This document shows, piece by piece, positions 50,239-60,253 of a stretch of 64,000 bases of DNA. Every line of letters starts with the position of its first letter. Position 1 is the first letter of the stretch. Position numbers and translations under genes: made by a program. The DNA is from Botryotinia globosa (Eukaryota; Ascomycota; Leotiomycetes; Helotiales; Sclerotiniaceae), in the NCBI GenBank assembly GCA_014898425.1, contig RCSZ01000002.1, positions 1,054,001 to 1,118,000 on the forward strand. The letters run 5' to 3'. The notes beneath the pieces were generated by a model, which was not told where the DNA came from, made no database searches, and saw nothing but the letters and a program-made list of their open reading frames with translations.

Positions 50239-52118
50239 ATGGAAGTGACATGGTGGGCTCACCCCCTTCCAAAAGAAACCTCTCTTATTGCCATAGACGT
50301 TTTCACTAGAACGCAAGATGATCAAGGGCTCCACGGCTTTCAACATAGTCAGATCGATGACTCTTCTGTGGCATCAAAGTTTCTTGTTCAACATCTTAAA
50401 GAAAGCGATTGCGTTATCCGACTGCTGTTCCCAACAGTCAGTGGATACCTGGTCCAATCTGACTTTCTAGACAGACGCCTGATCGATTGTAGCGACGTTG
50501 TCAAAATTCAGACATTTACATAACTTGATCAACATTTTGAGGGCATCAATATTAATGCCTGTAATGCGCTCGGCATTGCCGACATCTCAAAAATGCTATT
50601 GGAGCCATGGTCATGTCGTGTACAAGCAGAGCTTGGTCCGCGGCTGATGCAGTAGTGCTGGATGAAGAGCTGACGCGACGGTTTTCGTTCGCATGGCATT
50701 CGGCAAGACAGACCCCAAAGCGATGCTTGGCGGTGATCCGTCCCGGTCCCCCTTCACACCTACTCAGTCTCTCAAAGCTTGAGGATCTTGCAATAGCGGC
50801 TACGTCGCTCAATATTGTACTCATGTTCTTTGATGATTTGTGTCATGGGTTGGCAGGTGCTGAATGGGCACATTTGCGCGAGGACTTCGTCCCTCTGGAT
50901 ATGACACTGGACGAAGACATGCCTCACCGGATCGCTTCGGCAGTCTCTGCCTACCCAAAACAGATCGATGGAATTATTGGCAAGTACGAACCTCTCCTCA
51001 CTATAGTTTCAGAAGCAGCTACTTTACTGGGGTTCTCTACCTCATCACCAAAATCCGTGTCGATGGCACGTGATAAGTATCAAACCCGCCAATTCAACCA
51101 AAGTCTCTTCTGTTACAGAATACAAAATATTCCAGATCTTGAAGACGTTATAGCTCGCTATAGAACTGTTGCACCCCTATCCCTCCCACTCATTGTAAAG
51201 CCAGCAAATGGGTGGGCTTCAGAGGGGGTTTGCAAAGTAACATGTGAGGACGAACTGAGAGACACAGTGCTTCGACTATGACAACCTCCCTTCTCGGAAA
51301 AGTACGGCCGCGATAGCCAAGGCTTAGTTTTAGTTGAGCCATACGTAGATGGTCCAGAAGTTGACGCTAATCTGGTTCTTGTCGATGGAGAGATTGTCTT
51401 CTTTGAAGTTAACGATGACTTCCCAAGCTCCGGTGATAGCGATGGACAAGGATTTGTCGAAACTTTAAATGCCATGCCTTCTGCATTGCCGGAGAGTGAG
51501 ATTGATGCTCTCCGACTCAGATCGCATGCTACTGTATTAGCCATGGGTTTTAAAACAGGTATATTCCACGTGGAGGCCCGAGTTCATAATTCCACGTTCG
51601 CTTTTGCCACGGGAGACGATAACATCCTAGATCTTTCAGTGAGATCAGAGATCGCAGAGAGTGGGAATAGGACTCCTACAGTATTTATACTAGAGGTCAA
51701 CCCGCGACCACCAGGAATGCGTACACACACAGCCATTGCACGAACGTATGGAGTGTCGTATCGAAGCAAAGCGCTTCTCACTGCTCTTGAAGACCATGAG
51801 CGGTTGCGGGCCTTGGCAGTCCCTTTCGTTGGTGGCGCACAATATGACATGCAAGTCTTGTTTATAGCAGCACAGAAAGGTGGAGTTTATCAATCCGGGT
51901 ATGTTTGTTCAGCTATATTAGAGCGTGAGCCAGACTTAAGTAGCCACGTCAAGCAGTCTATGGGGTTCCTTCACAATGGACAAGAAGTTCCTGACCCAAG
52001 GGGTCGAACAAGCGGAATTGCTTGCTTTTGGATTGCTTCTCGACGGGGGAGACGAGAAGTTAGATTGATTAGTGAGAAAATCCAAGAATTAGTTTGGGAA
52101 CTCACAGATGGGTTTTAA
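50239..52118 (+). pseudogene. ATP-grasp ligase pseudogene
   Basis: ATP-grasp enzymes join a carboxylate to an amine through an acyl-phosphate; in fungal clusters such proteins are probable amino-acid or peptide ligases. The C-terminal half is clear: LPLIVKPANGWASEGVCKV (ATP-binding Lys), VEPYVDGPEVDANLV, and FILEVNPRPPGMRTHT (metal-binding Glu-x-Asn-x-Arg). Lesions: TAA at 50521-50523 inside an open frame that continues through LDQHFEGININACNALGIAD; a frameshift at about 50620-50650, after which homology continues in the frame of ATG 50607; and TGA at 51279-51281 before QPPFSEKYGRD. TAA and TGA are each one C-to-T step from CAA and CGA. The region before 50239 may hold more of the N-terminus. 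No intron is needed. It is almost certainly inactive. Confidence 0.85.
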
Positions 52119-53564
52119 AATTACGATTACTGTATAGGGCTTGACTAACGATATGAACCCGGTGTGTGCTTTGAAATGTAAAGGAGAAGACGGGAATCCC
52201 GCCGCCACTCTTCTTTGTAGAGCTTTGTTAAATATAGATTACAACACGTAAATACTTCTCCTCAATATCGTCGAAACGAATATCAAAGTATTTTCTCTTT
52301 TTTCTAACTCTTGGCAGTCAGCCAATTCTCCCATCTCCGAATATAGTTTCTTTTTCCAACTCGGCAAAAGATTCAAAATTTCCATCACCATCCTTCGTGT
52401 GTGTTGCAAGAAAATTAAACCAAAGTGGTGAATTGTTGCTCGATAGTGATGTTCAATGAGTCAAGACCTTTCCACCCTCTTAGAGAAGACTATTGAGGCT
52501 CTGAGGGCCACAAAGCAATTCAACAAAGTTCTTCTTAGAATCCTGACAACTTTGATTTTCCTTTCCAGCACTTTTGATGCAATTGTCCCTTGTTAGCCAC
52601 CCTTCTCCCCGTCTGGATTGCCCTTGTCACAACAGTATATCCCTCCAATACGCGACGCCAATGTTTCCAAGAGCTAGAGTTGACGGCCGAGATGACGAGA
52701 AGCTTTTCACTAATTTATCGAATCGAACAATACGAAAAGTTTGAAACACCTAATCCCATTTGGACAATGTACTGCGGTTATTTGTAAATTTTCCCTTGAC
52801 ATTGAAACGAGCAAAACAATAATTCCACCTTGCTTACCAGCTATGTTTCAACAGCTCTTCCCAACAATTCTGTCCTTGTCTTTAAGTGCGTCTGTTACCT
52901 TTCCATACGGAAAAGACACCCAACCTTCCATTGATGTCAGGTATGTAATACCAATGATAGAGGAAAATTCTGATAGTAGAGAAGGTTGTAAATAGTGATA
53001 GTTAAGAAACACCCCTGCCCTAAACTTCATGCTCCCATCGATCATTTTGGATCACGCCCATGTCCTTCGTCAAAGTCATTGCCTGAACCTACTCTCCACG
53101 TTTGATAGTCGTTGCTGGCTATCTGGAAGCAAAAGCCACCTCCTTTGAGAGACCATTATGCCTCAATTTGATATAAATCAATCAAGAAAGCGGGTTCTGG
53201 CTTGATGGATCAGCGATCGCACAATGACCCGCAGCTCTATTTACAATGACCGAAGTTAAATGGGAAATTGCCTCTGCCACAATACTTACTAAGCTTTCAA
53301 TTGGGGTTTCGAGTATGACCCTTTGTATCTAAGTTTCCAAAGCTTGATATTGGAATTGTAACAGAACTTCAGTCTTTCTGAGCGAATTTGGGTCTAAAAG
53401 TTATTATTGTAATTCATAATTAGTAATAGTGCTTTTCTATGCAAACCAAATGTGCTTCTAGTGTACACCGCTCACGTGATATAATGACGGAAAAGTATTT
53501 CCATTAAGCGAAAAGAATTCAATATAATCTAAGAAATGGTCATCTTCCCACAACAAATCACACA
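52119..53564. other. Spacer before the tRNA gene
   Basis: Apart from the small broken membrane-protein frame at 52456-52787, described separately, this stretch shows no coding region with family features. A CACGTGA motif lies at 53473-53479. Confidence 0.5.
52456..52787 (+). pseudogene. Small two-helix membrane protein, frameshifted (SLATT-like?)
   Basis: ATG 52456 opens 46 codons (MSQDLSTLLEKTIEALRATK, then a hydrophobic helix FNKVLLRILTTLIFLSS) and stops at 52594-52596. In the next frame, starting at the same point, a second hydrophobic helix (LLATLLPVWIALVTTVYPS) and an amphipathic helix with FQELELTAEMTRSFSLIYR follow to 52787. Two membrane helices followed by a charged helix with a conserved-looking Glu and Tyr-Arg resemble the 2TM SLATT effector fold known from bacterial and fungal NLR-like systems. 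The resemblance is by eye only. One base explains the break. Confidence 0.4.
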
Positions 53565-53650
53565 TCTTTGATGGTCTAACGGTCATGATTTCCGCTTGTC
53601 ACCGCAATGACAAGTCGCGGGAGACCGGGGTTCGACTCCCCGTCAGAGAG
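53565..53650 (+). tRNA. tRNA-Asp(GTC) with a 14-nt intron
   Basis: The acceptor stem TCTTTGA pairs with TCAGAGA (one G:T wobble), with discriminator G at 53650. The T arm is CGGGG-TTCGACT-CCCCG. The anticodon stem TCCGC/GCGGG encloses the loop TTGTCAC, with anticodon GTC at 53598-53600. An intron lies at 53602-53615, one base after the anticodon as is standard, and contains TGACAAG, complementary to the anticodon loop as required for the splicing-endonuclease substrate fold. Without the intron the RNA is 72 nt. Confidence 0.95.
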
Positions 53651-53672
53651 TTCTGATCTCATGTATTGAGTC

Positions 53673-53677
53673 TTTTT
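53673..53677 (+). terminator. RNA polymerase III terminator
   Basis: A run of five T lies 23 bases after the tRNA-Asp discriminator base. This is the normal Pol III stop signal. Confidence 0.75.
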
Positions 53678-54309
53678 GTTGCGTTTTTGGCTGATTTTGG
53701 CCGATCTTTTGGCAAAATCGCATGCAGCTGGTCAATAATGATGTGAGGGATTTGTCCGCTTGAAATGGAATCAGCTCATAGAATGATTTGTGAAAAGTTG
53801 CAATAGACCACTTGTTCCCCGCCGAGATAAGCCGTCAACATTGCTGCAAAGGCTTATCTTTTAGAGCCAATGTATCTCTATGCCTTGGCAGAAGTGCAAA
53901 CCCTACAGGGTCCGCACGTACCCGTTGTGCTCAACAAATCATTACCTACTAGTTGATTGCCGCTATCTGTAAAACAGAGCTGAGTAGATATCGCAACCTT
54001 GAAGCATACAAACCAACATTCAATTTTATACGGCAGCAAATGTGCTTTGGAGTCGAAGTTAATATTGAATTCAATATATCTATCCCATACGATAATTCTA
54101 TGTTTTTTTTGGCCATCATTGTTGAGTCTTCTTACTTGTATTATAGTCTTATATATCTGCCCCCCCCCACCTTTCGTTCTCACGGGAAAGCTACGAGTGT
54201 ATCCTTCTCTTAATGCAAAACTACGCATTCTCGAGTATACAATTGTTGGAAGCAATTCTATGTTTGAGTTTACCATTGCTCCATCAATTCTGGTTTCCTT
54301 AGTATAACC
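53678..54309. other. Spacer between tRNA and MFS-2
   Basis: It contains the promoter region of MFS-2. A C9 run lies near 54160. Overlapping short frames on both strands show no family features. Confidence 0.5.
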
Positions 54310-55994
54310 ATGATGAAAATCCCCAAAAACCTGCCTCTAGGGCAGATCCTGATCTTGTGTATGTTGCTTCAACCCAGCTCAAAACTACCTACCAGCATGA
54401 CTCACGACTCATCATTCATACAGCACTCTCTAGATTTGCACATCCATTTGCGTACTCAGCGTCTCTACCTTATATCCCAATGCTCATGAGATATGTTGGT
54501 GTTCCTCCCGAGACGCTCGGCTTTTGGGTTGGTGCTGCTATTTCCTGTTTTTCCATCTGTCAAGTAGGAACTGCTATACTATGGGGCCATATCTCCGATC
54601 GCATTGGTCGAAAGCCCGTAATTATGATGTGTAGTATGATGATTATGGTTGGCGTCCTCATGTTCGGGTTCTCAACACAGTTATGGATGGTCTTGTTAAG
54701 TAGGGCAATCATGGGCTTCAGTAGTGGAGATTCTGGAGTTATCAAGACGAGTCTAGGAGAGACAATCAAAGACAAAGTTATTTCCCACGTTCCTCGTGTC
54801 TTTGTCTAAACGCTGATATTATTTGAAGAAACTCCAAACAGTCGCCTTTTCCATTCTTCCACTTGGACTTAACTCTGGGTGGGCCGTAGGTCCAATTCTG
54901 GGTGGTCTCGCGGCAAACCCGTATCATGTTGAGCCCGGAAAGCCACATGGTGATAAGTTTTTGGAGAGATACCCATATGCTCTTCCTAACCTCATTGCCA
55001 CGGGGTTCTTTTTTGTTAGTTTGTTTATCGTATTCTTCGGATTCAAGGAATCACTAGAAAGTAAAAGGGGAAAGTCAGATTATGGGATTATGTTAAGAGA
55101 AAGATTTGTTGCAGTAACTAGTAGATTCTACAATAAATTAAAGGGCAAAAGTGATGAAGACGAAGACAAGGAAGAAGACGATTTGGAGACCGCTCCTCTT
55201 CTATCAGACGAGAACTCTTTACCAACATCTATACTCAACGTCGCGGAAGCCATCCCTCCAGTACCCGAAAATCCACCATCAGCAACATGGAAGCAAGTCT
55301 TGGATCGACAAACTGTCATGTGCATTGTTTCGTATGGCTTCTTATCCATGCACTCATCCTCATACGATTCGCTCATATCCGTGTTCATGCACCATGCAAA
55401 ACAAGATCCTTCCTCGCCTCAAATGCATCTTCCCTTCAAATTTAATGGTGGATTTGGTTCCGGTACGTTTTCATCTTCTTGGCATAAAACTGCCCATTAC
55501 TAAATCAACATGCAGATACCACAGAAATCGGTCTCATGTTCACCATCTTCGGATTTTTCTGCATGTTTATTCCCCTATTACTTGTCGGTATCCTCAACCG
55601 ATACTTTCCCGTCCTGCGCGTCTTCCGTTACTCGTGCAGCATTGGGATTCTACCCATCTATCTCGCTACTCCTTTCACAACCCTTCTCCCCAAGCCCGCA
55701 AACTTCATCGTGCTTAGTATTCTCTTTGCTCTGAAGGGATGTATATGTGATTTTGGGTTTATTTCTGGGAGCATACTTGTTGCGAGATCATGCAAGATTG
55801 ATAATGGGAGGGGGAGGATCAATGGTTTACAGACTATGGTAAGCGCGATGGCAAGAATTGTAGGACCGCTTTGGGCGGGGAGTATGTTGGATTTGGGAGC
55901 GAAGATGGGATATATAGGGATGGGGTTTTGGGCAGGTCCGGCGTTGGCTGTGGTGCTGGCTTTGTTGCCTCTTTCGTTGATGACGGATGATTGA
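54310..55994 (+). CDS. MFS transporter (MFS-2), intact
   Basis: Major facilitator of the same fungal group as MFS-1, expected to pump small molecules or xenobiotics out of the cell. Exons 54310-54358, 54424-54776, 54829-55462 and 55516-55994 join in phase to 504 residues with no stop. The sequence starts MMKIPKNLPLGQILIL; helix 1 contains SLSRFAHPFAYS, motif A is GHISDRIGRKP, and a GLNSGWAVGPILGG motif follows exon 3's start. The central loop is acidic (Asp/Glu-rich, about residues 240-280), and six C-terminal helices follow. The donor of the second intron is GTTATT, which is unusual but gives DKKLQTVAFSILP as expected of homologs. An upstream exon adding N-terminal residues is possible. It is the only fully intact gene of the 41-56 kb group. 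Confidence 0.9.
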
Positions 55995-56733
55995 ATTGGA
56001 AAGGGAGAGGTCAGGCTGGAAAGAGATATACAGAGAGATTAGTATAGATGCTATGTAGAGACGTAGATTTAGGACGCAGTGTGTACATTTACTTCACACA
56101 CATATTTTGAATACATATCGATGGAAGAAACCCACGGAACTGAATACAAGAACTACCACTCCACAAAGAACTCCGAATAGCTTCGAAACCCATCTTTACA
56201 TATAGCAAAACAACTCATCCATACAACAAGCATCCAAAAAGCTTCAACCGAAATCTCGAGGGACGAATAGTTCGAACAAAAAGTATCGCGATATAGGTGA
56301 TGAATTCTGACTACCGACCTTTTAGGCTAAAGATAACTACAAGGAGCTGCATTTCCCCTTCAAGTTATTTCGACGTTCAACCACTCTTACTCAATTTAAG
56401 AAATTGATATTTCTTCTATTAAAGAAACCATCTCATTCAATCCTCTCCACCTACTTAATTCCTTGAAACATCAAAACAATTGAGTTTCAATCTCCCATAA
56501 AATTGATACCAACGCATCCTGGGGCGAAAGCGGGATATCTTCAACACGTGCTTATTCTGTACTCCACCATCCCCTCCCTCACCACGTTCCCAATTCAACT
56601 CGACGCGAAATTTCCAACTCCATCTCTATCTCCCCGTCACCCCTTTATATAATCATAATCCTCCAGATTTTCTCCAGCCGTAATACTTACATAGCATTCT
56701 GACCTTGCAATCGTGTCGCTCCATTTGGGAGCG
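55995..56733. other. Spacer before the APH fragment
   Basis: No N-lobe of a kinase is found here in any frame. A TATA-like TTTATATAATC lies at about 56643-56653, roughly 80 bases before the APH fragment ATG. Confidence 0.5.
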
Positions 56734-57093
56734 ATGGAAGAAAGCGCCAAAACGCGTCTTCTAGAACTCGCCCCAAAAACCGAGAAAGAATTCAGTGAAT
56801 CATTGCAGTTGGGGATACTTCCTGGATTGATGCATCGTACTGATCACAGGATATTCTTTACGCACGCGGATTTGAATATGAGAAACATCTTGGTCCAGGA
56901 TGGAAACATCTCCGGAATTGTAGACTGGGAGAATTCCGGATGGTATCCTGAATATTGGGAATACATCAAGTGCCGTTTTTCGGTCAAAATACACAAGCGA
57001 TGGGTGAAGATGATAGATGAGACATTTGAGAATAAGTATGAGGGAGAGTTGACGATTGATAGGCAATATTGGGATTACCAAAGCGCTTGGTAG
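56734..57093 (+). pseudogene. APH-family kinase, C-lobe fragment
   Basis: The 119-residue frame from ATG 56734 matches the C-terminal lobe of the large fungal aminoglycoside-phosphotransferase-like family. The catalytic loop FTHADLNMRNILV (His-x-Asp and Asn) and the metal-binding ISGIVDWENSGWYPEYWEY are intact. A full member has about 250-350 residues; the ATP-binding N-lobe is missing and not found upstream. A TATA-like motif lies upstream, so the fragment might be transcribed, but it cannot be a working kinase. It is best seen as a 5'-truncated gene relic. Confidence 0.8.
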
Positions 57094-58967
57094 ATTGGAT
57101 AAAGCTTGGAATGTATAGAGCAGAGAATTGATGGGGATGCAATGGATTATGGAGTTGACGGGGAAGAAGAAGATCTGCTAGCGCTGTTTGACTAGGGTAG
57201 GTAGGTAGTTACTGCATCAGGCTTCCACGTGATCTACCGACTTTTCTACTGAGGAATGGGTTTATGAACATCACCGAGTCGGCTATTAGTACTCATCAGT
57301 AGGTTCGTAAGAAATCTAAAAACAAGATCTACAAATCAGTCTTCCTCATGATGTTGAAGTGGTTCTATTGAAGGGGATACACGTGTTAACCTATCGTAAT
57401 TCACCTCTATCTAACGAGTGACATGGCCACCAATGCCTCTCTATCCTTCCTTCTCAGTAATCCAAATCAAATCCTCCTCGAAAATCATAATTTCGTATAA
57501 TTTCGTATCAGCTCGTATGAACCCCTGTTTCTCTGCTGACTCATCTTTCATCTATCCTCCAGACGGGTGTCCTAGAGGGAGATCAAGCAAGTTGAAGCAA
57601 CGGGAAGAACGGGCTTGGCTCCTTGGCTTCAAACTGAGACACCCAAGGGATTTCCAAGCCGGGAGTTTCGCTTTATGACGTTTTTTCTTTCTTTGGAGGA
57701 GAGCCAAGATATAAAAAATTGAGGATTGAATATCGGTATTGGGTGGAGACTAATCGATTGCTTGATGGGAATAACTTCACATAGCTACGATAGCGTAATA
57801 CATCTATCTGCCGGAATGTCAAGTATACCTAGCTGGAGGTATTTATTACTATCGAGGTCGCTCGAACTAAAGTGGCTGAAGAGATCCATTGACACGGCGC
57901 ACGAAAGACCCGTGGAGTCGTGGACGTGACATGCATTCAGGATAAGCCTGTTAGCCTCCCCTGCTCACAAGCTGGAATGCCGAAACCCCGGAAACACCAA
58001 GCTCGACTCGCAGACTCGCACGAATGGCCTTTGAATCATTGAATGAAAGGTGGAAAGTTACGTCCGGGTCCACGTATCTGATGAATTTACCCTGGGGCTT
58101 TGTGACTTTGAATCTCTCTACGATACGATACGATACGCGTATTCCGTTTCTAGAAGTCTGATACGATTTCCCTTGAGGGATCTTGAAGGACGTGCGGAAC
58201 TCCGGAGGGAGAAGCAAACACAGCCTTCAAGTACGAGTGAGCGACATACCTAGGTAGGTAGGTAAGGTTTGATTGTGGCGGATGGATGGAGTGAGTGGGT
58301 GAGTGAGTGGGTGAGTGGAGGCGGATAGGTGAGGCAGGTGGGTGAGTGTGAGTGGCTGAGTGAGTGAGTGAGTGAGTGAGTGAGTGAGTGAGTGGGTGAG
58401 TGGAGTGGCTGAGTGGGTGAGTGGAGGCGGGTAGGTGAGGCAGGTGGGTGAGTGTGAGTGGCTGAGCGGCTGAGTGGATGAGTAGCTACGCAGTCATGAA
58501 TAATAAAAATTGGGTTCAAGATTGGGTCAACAAGGAATATCAGGGGGTCCCGGTCATCCCATATATGATATGGATATGATATGACACTCCAGCCCTGTAC
58601 TTACTGAATGGGGAAATGGTCTCTAGGTGGGCAATGTGCACGCATGGAACTTACGAGTACTCCGTAGATACTAGGTAGGTGGTAGGGTGCAGGTGTGTAA
58701 AAATAACCTTGGAAATCTATGAATAAAGTGCAATTTAGTGAATGACCGACCCAATGTATGTATTACCTATGTATGTGCTTGTTTTACCTTTTAAACCCCT
58801 TCCTTTCTTCTTTCTGTTTTATATCTCTCACTTCTTATCAACAATCTCTACCTCTGATATATAATCACTCCACATAACCACTTTCCAAGAACCAATTCAA
58901 CTCAATCCATCTCAACCACTAATTACCAATCTACCATCTACCATCTACCATCTACCATCTATTCAAA
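57094..58967. other. 1.9-kb spacer
   Basis: No convincing gene. The right part contains a (GTGA)n array and ACCTAGG motifs and must hold the CYSTM promoter. Its leader has four tandem CATCTAC units at about 58934-58959 just before the start codon. Confidence 0.55.
58291..58484 (+). repeat. (GTGA)n-rich compound minisatellite
   Basis: GTGA/GTGG units fill the stretch. A block of about 45 bp at 58315-58359 is repeated almost exactly at 58421-58466, showing a higher-order duplication around the simple repeat. Confidence 0.85.
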
Positions 58968-59389
58968 ATGCCTTTCGAAGCTCAACAACCACAAGCTCAA
59001 CAAATGGAAATGTCCACTACCAATGGTCCCATCACCGAACAACCTGTTTGTCTCCCTTCTCAATCATACCCCAATCTCCCATTTTCAATCCCGACGTCTA
59101 TCTTGCAAACACCAGTCTCAATCAAATAAAACAAATCAATGTATCATCACAAAACACCCACTAACATTTTCACAGCGTCAAAATGAGGGAATGAGCGCCG
59201 ATGTATCGATGCGTGGTGGTGGAGGATGCTGGTACGTTTTCTCTCCTCTCCTCTCCCACAATCACATTCTTCCACTCTGTCAAAAAAACATCAAACTAAC
59301 CATGTTCCCCAAACAGCGAAGCATGTCTCGCCTGCTGTCTCCTCGAGGAAATCTGCGCTTGTTTGATTTGCGAGGAGTGCTGTTGTTAA
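58968..59389 (+). CDS. CYSTM-type cysteine-rich small protein
   Basis: Three exons, 58968-59045, 59176-59231 and 59317-59389, join in phase to 68 residues; no single open frame shows this gene. The N-terminal two thirds are Gln/Pro/Met/Gly-rich. The last 25 residues are a cysteine-dense, hydrophobic segment: GGGGCCEACLACCLLEEICA followed by a final C-L-I-C-E-E-C-C-C. Such a C-terminal module is the CYSTM type, which attaches small eukaryotic proteins to membranes and is linked to stress tolerance. Introns are 130 and 85 nt with GTTTGT and GTACGT donors and CACAG/AACAG acceptors. The second donor falls inside a Cys codon. Confidence 0.82.
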
Positions 59390-59601
59390 ACGCGTTTCTG
59401 AGCATATACACAGAGAGATGCATACATACGTATCTAGAATATAGATCGCACACCTACGGCGATGGAGAGATGATTGATACCCGGTGTTTTGGGCATGTGG
59501 ATGTATATTGCGATGGAGTTATAGATATGAAGCGAAAGTAGAGGAGGTGGGATGGGGAAACGATGAATTTCAATGTCTTTACGCGGATGATGAATTGGGG
59601 T

Positions 59602-59634
59602 CGATGGATGGATGGATGGATGAATGGATGAATC
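59602..59634 (+). repeat. (GATG)n microsatellite
   Basis: Tandem GATG/GAATG units shortly after the CYSTM gene. Confidence 0.85.
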
Positions 59635-59983
59635 GATTTTTCTACCTAGCTATCTATGCTAGATGAGGAACAAGCGGAAATGTATTTTGCGAATATCCCA
59701 ATATTATATCTGATTTTTTATCTTTATGATTTCTGCATTTTTACTTGATCATTTCATTTCATGCATATATAGTATTATTGTCTTATATTCTCATTCCCAT
59801 TCTTATTCTCATTCTACTTTCTTTTTCTACGATAGTCCATAATATGAGCGATTTTTCACTTCATTCCATTCGATTTCGCATTCTTTTATTTATTTGTTCG
59901 TTTTATTTCATTTCGTTTTATTTCATTTCGTTTTATTTCATTTCAATCTCACCGCTTATATTCAATCAGAGGAAGTACCTAGG

Positions 59984-60009
59984 TATCTATCTATCTATCT
60001 ATCTATCTA
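59984..60009 (+). repeat. (TATC)n microsatellite
   Basis: About six tandem TATC units directly after an ACCTAGG motif. Confidence 0.85.
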
Positions 60010-60218
60010 GTGAGAAATAAGATTGCAAAAATTAAAGTTAAAGTTGCGAATAAGTTGGAGTATGGAAGGGTATATATAGACTTTATATAATGTCTGTGTG
60101 TGTGTGTTGGGTTAGCTTGGGAGTGAGGGTTAGAGTTTTGTGGATGGGATGGGATTGGGTAGGTGTGGTGTGGTGTGGTGTAATTGAAGGAGGTTGGGAA
60201 GATATAGGGTTAAAGAAT

Positions 60219-60253
60219 AATGATGATGATGATGGTGGTGGTGGTGGTGGTGG
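60219..60253 (+). repeat. (GAT)n-(GGT)n microsatellite
   Basis: Five GAT units pass into seven GGT units. Confidence 0.88.

Noticed and set aside
41206..55994. Idea that all frameshifts and stops in the cluster are sequencing errors
   Set aside because: Three neighbouring genes carry both indels and transitions while nearby housekeeping genes are clean; only the T-run indel in MFS-1 looks error-prone. Read data would settle it.
58291..58484. Direct repeats considered as a CRISPR-like array
   Set aside because: Units are a continuous GTGA simple repeat without unique spacers, and the genome is eukaryotic.
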